64,000 nucleotides of DNA from Cytospora piceicola (taxonomy: Eukaryota; Ascomycota; Sordariomycetes; Diaporthales; Cytosporaceae). Positions 13,901 through 26,291 of this stretch are shown piece after piece. Location: assembly GCA_023375675.1 (NCBI GenBank), contig JALQBC010000027.1, forward strand, positions 1 through 64,000, read 5' to 3'. How positions within the stretch are numbered: the stretch's first letter is position 1; the number at the start of each line of letters is the position of its first letter. The notes beneath the pieces were generated by a model. The model worked only from the letters and a program-made list of their open reading frames with translations, was not told the origin of the DNA and did no database searches. A program made the translations under genes and the position numbers.

Positions 13901-14490
13901 TTGGAGATGAGAAACTAGTTCAACAACTACTAGAGATGGGTGCTGAGGTAGACGGGAAACCGTTGCCTAGTGGCGCGGACACGGCCCTCCAAAGCGTCTG
14001 TGGGTGGTCAACGTTAACATCGGAGGAGAACTCACGCAGACTAAGAATTATCAAGATGCTTCTCGAACATGGCGCTGAAGTCAATGCTTCACCTGGTGGA
14101 ACTTCAGGCGCTACGGCCTTGCAGATTGTAGCCTTTGAAGGCTTCTTGGATGTCATGGTTGTTTTGCTCAGTCATGGTGCCAATGTCAATGCTGCAAGCA
14201 AAGACGGACGATTCGCTTTGGACATCGCCGCCTTCTGCGGACGTATTGACATAGCCAAGTTTCTCCTGAATGCCAATGGAGTCAGCGGCTGGCCGGGTAT
14301 TACTGGGTACGACGGCGCCATTCGGCTGGCTAGAGGATACCAGCACTTCGCCTTGGCAGATTTGATAGTGAAACACGCAGAAGACAATTCGAGCTTGGGA
14401 ATCCCGAATCCCTTGCTCCCCTGTGGACAAAAGCAAAAAAGAGAAGACTCGGAATATAGATCGGACTTCGAGTCGTGGTTTTTGGGTTAA
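10946..14490 (+). CDS. Clr5-domain and ankyrin-repeat protein
   Basis: Four exons are inferred: 10946-11097, 11201-11412, 11465-11773 and 11846-14490, giving 1105 residues. Intron 1 (GTAGGT..ACAG, branch TCTAAC) joins HVP to LSTWETKLRDVLGLRKKLKK, completing an N-terminal Clr5 domain (about residues 14-75), a fungal DNA-binding-like module. Intron 3 (GTAAGA, branch TACTGAT, GCAG) is well supported. Intron 2 (GTTCGT..CTAG, 52 nt) is the least certain; a frame change requires some junction there. The C-terminal third holds ankyrin repeats, for example SPLQAAARIGDEKLVQQLLE and GFLDVMVVLLSHGANVNAAS. Family knowledge: Clr5-ankyrin proteins are abundant in Sordariomycetes and mostly uncharacterised. 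A nuclear, protein-binding role is inference. Confidence 0.85.
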
Positions 14491-17400
14491 GGCAAGTTTC
14501 TAAGTAGACTGCAGCCTTCGAGTTGTACCGGACACATTCTGCTGAAACTGACAATGTATTCAACGTTTAGGCCGACGAAGACGACATATAAAAAAGGGTT
14601 CCACAGGCAAATCATTTCGACATTAGAGGTGTGCAATACCTTAATCCAGGTGCCGAAAGAACGGAGGTAGAAGAGGATGGTGATAGCGTGTAAAGAATGT
14701 TAGATCGCGAAGTAATCAACTTAGCCAAGCCGCAAGTTAAGCCCTACTGCATCGGCGACCCTCGGAGCTGACCACACTAGGTACTTCATATGATCGAGAA
14801 TCAGCCCGAAATCAAAAGCTTAGCAGCCCGGGCCCATCCTCCTCACAGTTACACTGCAGGGAAGGCAGAGGAGTAGAGGCCATTACGGAATCCGAGGAAT
14901 GGCCTCTTGAGAAGGCGGTCCTCAAGTGAATAATAGTCAACTGGAAAACCAAGTGAAGTTCCAGATCTAGTTCACATGGAACTTCTGCGTGAACCAAGAA
15001 CGCATACTGAGAACCGTTTTGGCTCTGGAGACGCAGCAGCGAAAGCCAGTACCCAACCTAGACAGATACGGTCCTCAGCTACGGCCGTCTCCGGATCGAG
15101 CAGAATACTATTTCGCTCTAATTTTACTCTGTTAAGACAACCACGGTAGACCTACAGGATAATCTCGAAGAAATCAAAGAGTTTCACCGGAGAATGCTGA
15201 ACAGGCCTGGGCCTCCAGGGTGGATTGGTGGGAAGGAGTAAGAATTTATAATTCTATATGCAGACGGCTCCGTGAAGATCGCGGTCAAAGCCAGTTTAAC
15301 ATTCCATTACTGTGGCGCACCCCCGGGGACTTTGCGTTCATCTTCAAACTACTTCTTCATTTCCAAGAGGATTGGAACATTGTGTGTACAAAGCAAATTC
15401 AAATCTGGCTGGCTCATGTGGCGGTCGATCATATATTCCCAGGGTACAGCATGCTGTGGCCGACACTTGCCTGCATACTGTCAGCGTGAAAGTCATGATG
15501 ATCGATGTAATTAGTACAGCACATACTACAGGCTTCCTCTTTGTACTCCGTAACCTCGAAACGCCGAATGGCACAACGTCGCTGTGTCCTATCGTACTCT
15601 TTACACCACGAGCTTGGTTGAATGTAAAAATGCCCCGGCCGGCATGCAAACTGCACCTTTGCGCGCAGAGTAAGCCATATATATGCAGGACTTTAGCCAT
15701 CGGCCCCCAGGATAAATACCTTATTATACTCGCACATTGTGACCGACCGAGTTGAATGTGCACATCGACCGAATAGGCATATAGGCTAGACGACGAAACC
15801 CCAGTAGCCCACCTCGCAAGCGCCACTCATTCGTCACGGCAACCTTTATTTTGAACTGATGTCGCCTTGGTGTTCTCGCAGAATACGCAGGTCCGATTTA
15901 CTAGCGACCACAGGTGCATTCCGGGCGCCATCGATGCACTAGGGAATATATACCCTATGATCCGAGACCCTCGGACATCAGCGGCTGTTGTTCCGGAGCC
16001 AAATGCATAGACTCGAAAGAGAGCTCGCATGCATAGCGTGACACGAGACAATCCGGGATCTCATCCACGAGATGATTCTGGGGTGACACCCTGGGTGACA
16101 GACAGCCAAGGGTGCAACAGCCAAGCGCTAGCGGGCAAGGTGGTCCAGTTCAGGTGTAATACAAGCAAAGGAAGCATGGCGGTCTGTAGGGAAATCCGTA
16201 CGGCGCCTCACAGTCACACAGCCCACGAATCCTTGATCTGGGGAGGGGCCCAGCGCCCCAACTTCCGCTCGTTGGGCCACTCACTACCTTAGAGCTGCCC
16301 GACCAGCAATGCACACCATCTATGAGGTGGTCCAGGAAGGCAGCAGAAGCATGTTTATTGCTTCTGCCAGCTGACAGAGTTGGTCGGGAAAGGGGCCCGA
16401 ATGTTTCACGAGACTGTTGTAGTTAATGGTGCATGCCCCACATCTAGGGAGAACCGCCAATTAGACTACTACCTGCCAACGCAAGAGGACGGTCAAGGGC
16501 CATAACGTGAACCACAACACACACACATACACACCCATGCTCCTCTGCGCCCTCTGGTACCTTCCAGCCCTCCCACCCTCCGTTGTTCTGATCATGTCGA
16601 AACTCACACGTTCGAATATATTTATCCACAACACAAGCAGAGAAGAACATCCACACACAGAGACGATAGCTAAGACAATCACCGACTTCGAGGCCCACAA
16701 AGTCACGGAGGCCATGCTGGAGGACAGAGCACGTCTTTTCAGCGAGAAATACGGAATACGGGGCCGCAAGGGTACTGGTAAGCCACGTAAGTCTATCGTC
16801 GCACACATACATACGTGCTGATTCCAGGCAGTATGTACTGCGGCGTTCTCTCGTCTCTCGCGAAGAGCCTTATACGCTCTGGCAGACATCTCCTATGCTA
16901 GACTCAGATTCTCCGCTATGTTGTTCAAGCAAACTTGATAGGTCAAACAACCATCCTTTTCCGGAATATAGGCCGCATTCAGACGCAGGGCTTCCTTCCA
17001 GTGCCGTTCATCCTGCCCAATAAGGGGGCGAGCGAGCCAACATCGGATGCTATATACAACCGTACATGTCCGAGTCGTATAACGGTAGCGGTCACGATGC
17101 AATGAAGGGAACTTAAGAGACCACATATTGTGTAGAATACAGCCAGTTCAGTCTATCGTAGAGTTTCCGTTGCGTGTATATTGTTGAAGAAATTAAACAA
17201 ACAGGCCTAAAGCCTAAGGGAATGGAAGGAAATAGGTGTAACTAAAGGAAGGAAGGTACGATGCCGTAGCAAGTTGGTCGATAACATCAAATTTTACTAT
17301 CCAGATCGTTAAAGAGCACTGACAGCCCTTCCAGTAATTATCTTGCCTCATATTGCCGACCTTGTCTGGTGTATACCCCAAATAAGAGGAAGTGCCGACG

Positions 17401-19161
17401 ACTCTTGAAATTTGTAAACCCCGACAGGCTCGATAGCAAGCTCAAGCAACAAACTAGCTTCTGACAGGTACTGCTGCTGGTTATATTGGAAGGAGCGGTC
17501 TAACACGCAGTACGGATCTGCACGTGCGCACTGGACGATGATCTTGGAAGGCTGAGAATTTTGGTATAGTCATGCCAGATCACTATCATCAGTAGACATA
17601 TTAATGCTTTCACGCACCTCACCACGCCCATAGTCTTCAAAATTGCCTCTAGTCCTCAATCTTGAATGCAAGTGCTCGATCCACTGAATACGTATCTGAA
17701 AATGCAGAATCAACGTCCAGATGTCTATATGCATCCAGTATCCATCCATACCCTATATTCAGACAAAGCTCTGCTATCACCATTCCCCTTGAACTTGCCC
17801 TTGATTTACAGCAATCAAAACATGCACTGACCAGATTAGTCCAATGTTGCATCAATATGCTTTCTGCCAGAGCCCCGTTTCTCAGAATTGCGACAATACT
17901 GCACTATATACTGCAGTAGTCCTGGAGGATAATGTTAACGCTCGATTATATGCTACGAGACAGACGTTTACTTAGTATCAATGGATGATGAAAGGCACTG
18001 ATTATGGGAAGGGGCTGTATCAGATTTGGCCTATGGAACCCCCACAGGTATATACTACCCTCCTTTAGAGCCGTTGCTGAGGGCAATAAAGCTTATGATA
18101 GTATAGTAATACACTCCCCTTTTACAACATGTGGTATAAATCCGAACCACGGCTGAACTTGCAATAACAAAGGGATTCCGTCAGTGGTACATCACACTCA
18201 CGAAGGAGCAGGCACACTGTCATGTGGTCTTCGTGTATGTTGGGACGGTGTAGCTTACTTGGACGTGCTTCCGAGATCAGAGAAACAGTCTTGAGAGGAT
18301 TAATATAGGCTGTAAATTATGGATCGTCTCACAGAGGGAATGATTCAGAGCCAATCTTTGTGACACAACCTGACTGAATGGTTATATATTCCCAGTGATT
18401 CAGGAGGGAGTCTGTTTAGTCTTCCCCGTATTTGTAGGGAATTCTGGGATTGGTGTCATGAAAGTCTCCAGTAGTAGAACAGATAAATAGGACACTCGAA
18501 GAGCACGACGTCCTGACAAATCCGTCTTAAGCAGCCGGTCACGGTATGATATATATATATAAAGACGGAGATGTGCTTATAGAGGTCCGAAGAGAAAAGA
18601 CCCTGGGTGTGCAGCGAGAGATCGATATTTCGGTGCAACAAACTCTATACTTCGAGCTAGGACGGATACACTTTCTTAATGGACGGACACACTTCACGAT
18701 GGAACGATAATTAGTTATACAGAAAATTCCACTCAGCGATACCGGTACTAGAGTTCTGATATGTGATTGTAGGATTTGGTGGACTACTCCAGTGCTACCA
18801 AAGCACTGAACACTGTGCCATGCTGTGATGCTCAGCGTCATATCAAAATGAAATTCCGTCTATGACGACTGGGATGAATATAACTGGTGAATACTATCGA
18901 TTGCTGCGTTTGCCAATTTAGAAGATCATTCACTTCATAACAGCAGTGTTACAGTGACTGGAATGGCAGAGTACACGGGACTGTTACACGGTGATTGAAT
19001 AAGTTGAGTGACAGGCCGAAGTCAGTGATTCACTCATCGACATTGTATTGTGTGTAACCAACAATTGATATTTACATATATTAGAATCTTGTGACGGTGA
19101 AAATTGTTTCAGCCTTCAATATGTATACATTCATACTTCAAACACCAAGAACAACATAAAC
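14491..19161. other. Long stretch with no convincing gene
   Basis: About 4.7 kb of near-normal composition with only short overlapping ORFs. None shows a domain, and none has splice signals that join it to a longer frame. The 160-codon frame at 15344-15826 (minus) has no recognisable family. One weak small-gene candidate lies at 16594-16821. Local AT-rich patches (about 17900-18150, 18500-18700 and 19000-19140) may be decayed repeats. Nothing more can be supported. Confidence 0.5.
16594..16821 (+). CDS. Possible small protein, 75 aa
   Basis: An ORF starting MSKLTRSNIFIHNTSREE in a reasonable start context (ATCATGT) after a CT-rich stretch. The middle (TITDFEAHKVTEAMLEDRAR) reads like a charged helix. 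GTAAGC at 16776 and GTAAGT at 16787 could be splice donors, so the C-terminus is uncertain and a downstream exon cannot be excluded. No family recognised. It may be chance. Confidence 0.2.
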   Translation: MSKLTRSNIFIHNTSREEHPHTETIAKTITDFEAHKVTEAMLEDRARLFSEKYGIRGRKGTGKPRKSIVAHIHTC

Positions 19162-19326
19162 ATGTGTTTTGGATTCCACCGCCATCGAGACAATATGGAT
19201 GAAGCCACCGAGCGTGATCACAGGAATGCCGCAAGACGAAGGGAAGCTGCGTCACATTGGAACCAGGTCATCGACCAGTCGATAGATCCGCAAGAGCGTT
19301 CTCAACATGGGACTCGTTACGCATAA
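19162..19326 (+). CDS. Possible small hydrophilic protein, 54 aa
   Basis: The ATG sits in a favourable context (ATAAACATGT) after an A/C-rich stretch resembling a fungal 5' leader. The 54-residue product begins MCFGFHRHRDNMDEATERDH and is rich in Arg, His, Glu and Asp, with no signal peptide or membrane segment. Codon choice is GC-balanced in a locally AT-rich setting, which favours a real gene. No function can be assigned. Confidence 0.35.
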   Translation: MCFGFHRHRDNMDEATERDHRNAARRREAASHWNQVIDQSIDPQERSQHGTRYA

Positions 19327-19929
19327 GCACTGGAAGGCCTGGGGGCTCTCGAGGGGCCTTGGGATGTTCATCATGTACGATTGGATAATGTGGACTCGAA
19401 TAGGAGCTCATTGATTGCACATGGAGAAGGTTAGCCTCCCATGAGACCTCGATTGTAAGCGGTCACCGTCTCCAGCCCCCATGGTATTGAGTAGCTGATG
19501 GTTGATATATTATTAGTGTACAGCTTGGTTTTTGGTCACAGATGGTATGCTACTTGAGTGTTTAGCCGAAGAGATGGGGCGTGGAGTTCGTACATATTTT
19601 ACTGTCAATTTCGAGAATATCTTCATAAATTACAATCAAATAAATATTGATTGTCTAGCTTGCTGTCTTTGTATGTAATATCGGCAGTCTGCTCCAGGTA
19701 TTGATGTATTCCCCATATGCCGCCAGTGGAATACAAACTCATAATTACCTCGCAGTCACATGGGTGTTAGATCCTGAAGTCAAACCACAAGCCCTGATCC
19801 ATTGCACCAGTCTGGAAACTACGGGAGAACCCACAGGAAAATGGCTTACTCGCATAGTTGTGGTCATGACCTAAGCTTATATACCCCCCCCCCCCGCACC
19901 GCACAAAGAAGGCTAGCATCTGAAGACAC
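19327..19929. other. Intergenic, no gene seen
   Basis: About 600 bp between the possible small ORF and the 3' end of the DUF6594 gene. It contains a run of 13 C at 19883-19895 and otherwise shows nothing recognisable. Confidence 0.5.
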
Positions 19930-21243
19930 TCAGTTGCCCTGGGAAATAAACACAAGCTGGACACTCATAAACCTGCTTCCATGTTAGCATAGCCGTCCGG
20001 TGTAGATAACGTCAAGTCACACTCACGCCGCCGTTGCCGCAAAGATCTCTATCCTCCTAGCCTTGGTGAGAAGGCTCAGGAGGAGACAGAAGACCATGGC
20101 GAAGACACAGACGAGACCAACCCTTAGGTTCGGGTTACGGACGGCGAATAGGGTGATTATCGAGGCCATGGGCACGACAGCCGAGGAAAGTGCACCGATA
20201 ATCCTGTTAGCTGCACCATACGTCCCCTTAGAGTACTGGTAGACTCCACCGTCCATGATAGCGAGGTTGCCCCCGAGGCCGTTCTCGATATCTTCTTGTT
20301 GGATGAGTTTCTACGGGAATTATCAGAGTTAGAGATGATTTGAATAACAAGGCTCACAAAGCTTGATTGGGTAGCTGTGTGTATCACGGGATGGAAAGGA
20401 GGTGTACCTAGGTAGGCGGATGTGCGTCAGGGGGAAAGGGGACGTAAGTTGATTATGACTGAAGCTCACCATCTTACACCCACCAAGAGCCCGAAACAGC
20501 CTCAGCACAGAGTGGACGCCAAACCTCTCCAGCGGGTCATTCTCCTCGTCAGCTGCCTCAAGCAACACTAAGTCATCGAGGAACTCCTCTCTGTACACTT
20601 TGGGCTCCAGGCCCACCAGTTCCCCAGAGCAGAACGCAAACGTGCCCTGGCTGAGACTGTCCCTGCCCACGATGGTGGCCAAAACACTCCGCTGGTCATT
20701 CGTGGGTCCGGCCATCGAGGCGACTTTCGAATGCCTTTGTATAGCGTCCTCTCCATGATTTCATTGTTAGCCTGAGTCCATGACAAACCAGCACGCTTGT
20801 AGCTCCCCCACTCATCGCAGGGCGGCCTGCCTAGCCAGAGCCATGTGATACTCACGGTATTCATATAACTTCTCCCTCAAATTCAGCCAGATCTCCCACC
20901 TCTTCCCTTCTGTCCTAAGACCGCTCGTCGCCAGCAACCGCCAGTTATAGTCCCAATTACTCCTCTCATCGTCCACAGGACAGCGCATGTCCGCAGCTGT
21001 CTCTCGGTCCAGCTCGTGTTTGAGCTGGTAAAGCTCGGCCTGGAGGTATAAGAGATTGAGTGTCGACAGGTCTCTGTAACGCCGCATCATCCCGTGGTGC
21101 GTCTTGTTCATGAAATCGGCGAGGTGGGCATAACCACGCGTGTGTTGGGGCCTTCCGTCGTCATCTTGACTGGCTGCTTGGTCTTGTTGCTCGGAATTCT
21201 CCCCTTCAGGCTTTTCCACGTCCATTTCTCGATTAACTTCCAT
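19930..21243 (-). CDS. DUF6594-family membrane protein
   Basis: Four exons on the minus strand: 21243-20856, 20750-20470, 20310-20027 and 19972-19930, giving 331 residues. Introns begin GTGAGT, GTGAGC and GTGAGT; the first has a GCTAAC branch 10 nt before its acceptor. Splicing restores EYQDAIQRHSKVASMAGP, and at the end AATAAFMSVQLVFISQGN, both of the form usual in this family. The N-terminus (1-35) is Glu/Gln-rich. A helical region beginning YAHLADFMNKTHHGMM follows. Three membrane segments lie at about 260-280, 286-305 and 312-328, with KARRIEIFAATAA before the last. Family knowledge: DUF6594 proteins are widespread in filamentous ascomycetes and have no established function. Membrane location is inferred from hydrophobicity. 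The ATG at 21243 is the first in frame; Met7 is an alternative. Confidence 0.85.
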
Positions 21244-22874
21244 GAAGGCACCTGGGGCGAGTTTCGATTCTTTTGTTGGTGGGGACTCGGTGCGGAAGAT
21301 GGCTTGATGTGAAACACAGGAAGAAGACAGGTAGACAGAGCAAGAAGTGGCAAGTCATCGACGACGATAAAGTAATGACTCCCAGACCAGCTCGTCCCAC
21401 TCGAGTGCACCGACATCTGAGCCCCTCGATCCACCCGAGCGAGGCATGTTTGCTACCACGCGTCATGACCAGGCGAGACGGGGCGAGTACAGCCCCTCGA
21501 CTTGTATCACAGAAGCACTGCTGGAAATGCACGTGGCCGCGACCAACCAGCGCTGGGACAGTCCATTTACCATGATGAACACATGTGTATCTCCCTCCAC
21601 GTAAGAAGACATCGGATCGTTTCGAGGCGCAGTCTGCCTCGCATCAGGCATTTTCTACCATAACACTGAACAGAGGCCTCGCTTTCGTCGGTTGAGTTGC
21701 GAGACCAGGCAAGGGAGATCCCAGGCAAGAACACCGCAGTAGTCACTGAGAGACGAGAAGAGGAAAGAAGAAAAACAAGGCAGCGAGCCCTCGTTGCAAG
21801 TCAGAGTGGTCTCTTGAATACATGCCTTCCGTCACTCGCCCATGTTACGCGATGACCTCTCGACACCACCTTCCCTGATGATGGGGGTTGCACAATGAAC
21901 ACCAGCAGTCGGTGAGTCACAAGCGCCAGTAAGTCACATGTAGAAGTGATAAATAGCTACCTAGGTACCTAGGTATTGATAAGCGCACCGGGTACTATGT
22001 TTCCACTCTTTTCTTTACAAATGTCTTCTAGAAATAGAGACTGTATCACTGCAAGAATGTCGCCCTGATGGTCCATGTCCATATCCTCATCATACAGCTG
22101 ACAATATGAATTTGCAATAGGGTGCAGAAAGAGCGGAAAAGTAAAACACAAATATAATGTTGTAATTGCTATGCAGTGCCTCCCTCTCCCGACAATCCAT
22201 TGATAGAGCACTGCTCTTTTCAGTCTTCATCAGCGCAAGAACTCGAGTTCCAGACCATTTGAATGCCGACTGAGTGTGCTCGCCCTCATTGCTCGCATAC
22301 TTCTTGACATTGAGCCCGCCCGTAGAAATATGCCCACATCAATTTCCTGGGTTTCGCTATAGAAACCACCAAGGAGATGTTTGTCGTGAAAGATACACGG
22401 CTCATAAACGACGGCCGAAAGACGGCGGCGGCAACTAGTGTGGCCCACGAGAAATCCTTTCAATGAAGTAAGTAGGCCACGGCGATGAGTGTGGTGTGCA
22501 GTTACCAGGCCCTCTGCTATCTAGTGCTAGGGCTGTCTGTTGGGGGTTTGGGCCAGCTATTCCCGTCAGCGTCGAAAATCATCTAAAATCATGAGCATTG
22601 AGCTGAATCTGCTGGCCCCTAGAAATGTCCATACTGGTAATACATATGTGCTCAGTGTAAATGTCTGTCTCACTGAAACTGTCCTAGCAGGTGGTGGGAA
22701 CAAAGGGCCAGTCAGGGTTTTCGAGTCGCAGTAGACCTCAGTACCCACCTGCGAAGGTCCTGACAGCCGTCGTACGGTTCGTGGTTTGCCCTGTGGGATG
22801 AGGTATCAAGCCGTCATCTCGTTTTACAGAGGCTGGTTTGCATCGTCGTGGACTGTAGTCGAAGCGCCGTCGTA
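21244..22874. other. Intergenic, no gene seen
   Basis: About 1.6 kb between the start of the DUF6594 gene and the end of TAD2. The part next to 21243 presumably holds the DUF6594 promoter. A short palindromic run of CTACCTAGGTACCTAGGTAT lies at 21958-21977. The remaining ORFs are short and unlike any known protein. Confidence 0.5.
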
Positions 22875-25087
22875 CTACTGCTTCTCCACCTCGGCCTCTC
22901 CATCGAGGTTTGCATCTGCAATTGCAGTCTGGTCTAACGATTCCACCTGTCCATTGGTGCCGTTCTGGTCGGTATCGTTGTCCGCGCTGGGCTGCTCACC
23001 ATTGGCATCCTCGCTCTCTGAAGCATCTCGCTCCTGTTGAAGTACGCCCTCAAGAGCTGTGCCCTCGGTGGTCATGCCCTGGCTCTCCATCATGGCGGCG
23101 AGACGAGCTGCGCGACCTTCTTTCTTCCGCGGTACAGGTGCTGCAGAACACAGTTAGCATTTTTTTCTTGCCAGTGGCTGCCAGTAATGGACGCCTACCT
23201 CTGCCATTTTCCTGGACGTAAAATTGTCTCAGCAGGTTGACCGCCTCATCTCGGCGCCAACCACCCTCGGCTTCGAAACCGACTTCCACGTTTCCGCCAT
23301 GGCCCTTAGACGTGTTCGAAACGGGGACGGGTGGTTCAGTAAACGTGAACCCGTTGACCTGCTTGACCTCACCTACTGGAGCTGAACCCTCTTGAGATCC
23401 AATGCTAGAAACAGATGGTGCAGTGGAAGCAGACTTGTGGGCCAGAGGTGGGCGAGGCATCTGGTTCGCAATGGGCCGGTGGATAGGTGTCGCTGGGGCA
23501 GTCGCAGCATGGACAGGGTCAGAGTTCATGTGGATGCAGAAGACGCCGCCAGTGCCACCAAACTTGTCGTTGACAGCACCAAAGTAGACCTTCTTGATCC
23601 CGAACTGGCGGAGCATAGATGCGCACATGACGCAAGGCTCGACGGTGACGTAGAGGGTGCACTCCGAGATCAAGGATCGGTCTACCACAGGGGCGGGGTG
23701 GAGCTTCTGGCCATAAGGGTAGATGTGGCCGTCCTTAGGGTCGATGTCGCCCCAGTCCTGCTCAGTGTAGTTATTGGTTCGTGGGACACCATCATCCTGC
23801 TGGTTGCCTGTCTGCTTGTTCTTCTTCTTCCCTTTGGATTTCTTCTTGGGCTGCTCCTTCTCGATATCTGCCTTAGAGGTGAACGAAAGGAGAGCTGTCA
23901 AGGCCATCAGCTCGGCGTGTCGGGTACCATTGCGGGTGATGTTGGTCGCGTTCATTCCCCTTGCGATCACTCTTCCATTATGGACGAGTACGCAACCGAC
24001 GGGTGTTTCATTGGTCTTCAGAGCCAGGCGGGCCTGCGACAGTGTCGATTAGCATGAAATCAGCTAGCGCATAATAATGGCAGCGTGGTTAGGTTCAACG
24101 CAGCCGAATACAGAAGGAAAGCTTCGACTGGAGGCCTGGTGCGCACATGTATCGCAAGACAAGGCCCAGCGCGGGGAAGGAGGATTTTGTGACATGGCGT
24201 ACAGCTTTGAAACGCAGCAGCGCCAGTGCATGTGGAACACCAGAGGAAGTAACAATGCCATGCATCTCAAACAATACTTTCGAAATTGACTTGGACATAA
24301 TTGAAACGGTGTCATCTGAACAGAGAGTGTAGACGACTTGAAGCAGTGTTCCCGTGAGAAGAGCGAAAAAAGGAAAGGAAAGCAAAACAAAAGAAAATGG
24401 ATATAAAATAATGAAGGACGCAAGATCTTGGAAGAGCAGCGGGCAACGTACCATATCCAGCGCCTCCTCCATGAAGCCGAAATGAATCTCCCGCTCGGCA
24501 GCCTGCGCAGGATCCTCGGGTCCCTCGAGAGGCTGAACGGCTGGTGGCAAAGTGAGGTTGTCTTGACTATTCTCATGGGTCTCCTTGTCGCCAGTGGGAT
24601 CGTAACGCTGGTGGTTGATGCTGTTGGTGACGTCGCCGAGGGCGGGCTTGGTCGCTTTTCCACTCACGGACGCATTCTGCGTGACGTGTCCATTGGCAGT
24701 AGCGGGTGCGACCTTCATGCTGGATCGGTCATCGAGGTTGGCATCCTTGGGACCGTAGGGGTGCTGAGGCCTGGTGGTGGTGGCCATGCGTTGGCCCTGC
24801 ATGGCTTCAGATTCGCCGTCGTGGTCGCCGTTTTGTTCTTGCTGCTGGTCGGCGTGATCGGTGTTGTCGAGATGTTGACCTTTGTTCGTGTCGTCACTAC
24901 TCCTATCTCGGTTTTGGTTGTTGTGTTGTCGAGGTTCGGAGGGAAGAATGTGCGTGGCCAGGAATTGAAATACAGGTTCAAAAATGCCAACAACGAATGC
25001 AAATATGGCGTCAAAAAATGTCGGGGCCCTTGCACCTGGACCTTCTGAAGATTGGACGTCCCCACTTGCTGCCATATTTGTAGACAT
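22875..25087 (-). CDS. TAD2: tRNA-specific adenosine-34 deaminase, catalytic subunit (TAD2/ADAT2)
   Basis: Three exons: 25087-24452, 24033-23199 and 23140-22875, giving 578 residues. TAD2 pairs with TAD3 to convert wobble adenosine 34 of tRNAs to inosine. The cytidine-deaminase fold is clear: PVGCVLVHNGRVIARGMNAT, then the active site His251-Ala-Glu253, and Pro345-Cys346-Val-Met-Cys349 as the other zinc ligands, followed by GIKKVYFGAVNDKFGGTGG. A Lys-rich insertion of about 65 residues lies between the two zinc motifs. The 418-nt first intron (GTACGT..GCAG) is long for this window. The second (58 nt, GTAGGC..GCAG) joins ENGRA to PVPRKKEGRAARLAAMMESQ. The first exon encodes an unusual 200-residue, low-complexity N-terminus with a hydrophobic stretch near residues 24-45. 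The start is therefore uncertain, though the catalytic part is not. Confidence 0.92.
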
Positions 25088-26291
25088 TGGCCCGTGATTT
25101 CAAAGCCTTGAAACTGGCAGCCACTTAGCTGCTGGTTGCTAAAGCTTCTTGTTGCTGGCTGCTGGCTGCTGTTGCCTCCAGACTTGAATCTGCTAGGCGC
25201 CAAGAGTCGCTGAAAAGCAAGGCTTCCCCCCCCTCGTTACTTCTCTTTCTTTGCCTTTTCCCAAACCCTTCCAAAGATTGTTCAATCTCAGACGAAGGCT
25301 ACCCAGCCCGGCTCCTTCCAGAATCAGACAGATCAGCGATCCTCTCTGTCCGTTTTCGTCCCACTCCGTCTCCTTCTTTCCTCTCTTTTTTTTCTCTCTT
25401 TCTCTCTGGCCTTCTCAAATCTCACAATCAAGCATTCAAAATGATAATTCTCAGGGTATGATTGTCACCTCACTATTAAGAGTTCATCCGGGTGTGAAAG
25501 GAGAACCGGTATGAGGTGAAGATTCATGGAGATATTCAAGAGTGTCACAAAAGGAGAAGGTGCGATTTGCAAACGCCGGACTTGGTTGAAATTTTGAGTG
25601 AGATAGGCTAACCGGGGTTGTACGTACTCCCAGTTGCATGTCAACCCCTTTAGTTGCATCATCTGGTCCGTGCTCCGGTTTCCTATGTATGTAAAGAAGA
25701 AGCCTTTCGTAACGAAAAGAGTTCGCAGCACAAACGGACAGTGTGAGACAGCAGCAGCAAACACGCCTTCACCCCCTCGGTCGTTGCTCCCAAACTCCAT
25801 GTGGTTTGCATTGCCCAGGAGGTTGGTGATTCGATGAGACCCGTTCAATTCCTCATTCACCCTGGCAGACTCCTTCAAGTCTCAAGTGCGTGAATGCATT
25901 CCGTTGAATAACCCTAACCCCTGACTCTACACCCCACCCCACCCTTTTAGTCCCGAACATTTCAAGGTTGAGCTCCATGCACCATCATGTTGCGAAGCAT
26001 GGTTCATGAGAAGTTCTACCTAAGTTAGTTGAAACCCTTGGTTTAGGAGCTCTTGGAGTATACGCAGTATCACCAATGCAACCGGCTCGGTCGTGCGGCT
26101 GGAAACATGTACCGACCACCTAGCCTTTTTGAAAAGCGTTATGCTTGAATCACGATGCACTCAGCACACATCAAGTTCGGCCACCAAGGTAAGGTATCAC
26201 CAAATGCTCAAATGCAAAACGCTGAAAAACGAAGACCATCTCATCACCATCACCATGAGCCCGAAGCAGTCTGCAAGAAGACTACTCCTCC
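25088..26291. other. Intergenic with a CT-rich tract before an orphan ATG
   Basis: About 1.2 kb upstream of TAD2 and downstream of the zinc-cluster-like gene. The plus strand is heavily pyrimidine-rich at 25210-25430 and ends in an A/C-rich stretch and ATG at 25441, like a fungal promoter and leader. The frame from that ATG stops after six codons, and a GTATGA donor-like site follows at once. No downstream exon could be found. Confidence 0.5.

Noticed and set aside
15344..15826. 160-codon minus-strand ORF
   Set aside because: No recognisable family and overlapping ORFs of similar length in other frames; probably chance.
20812..20855. Reading of the DUF6594 gene straight through into EYHMALARQAALR and a stop
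   Set aside because: A GTGAGT donor, GCTAAC branch and an in-phase acceptor restore a family-like sequence, so this stretch is intron 1.
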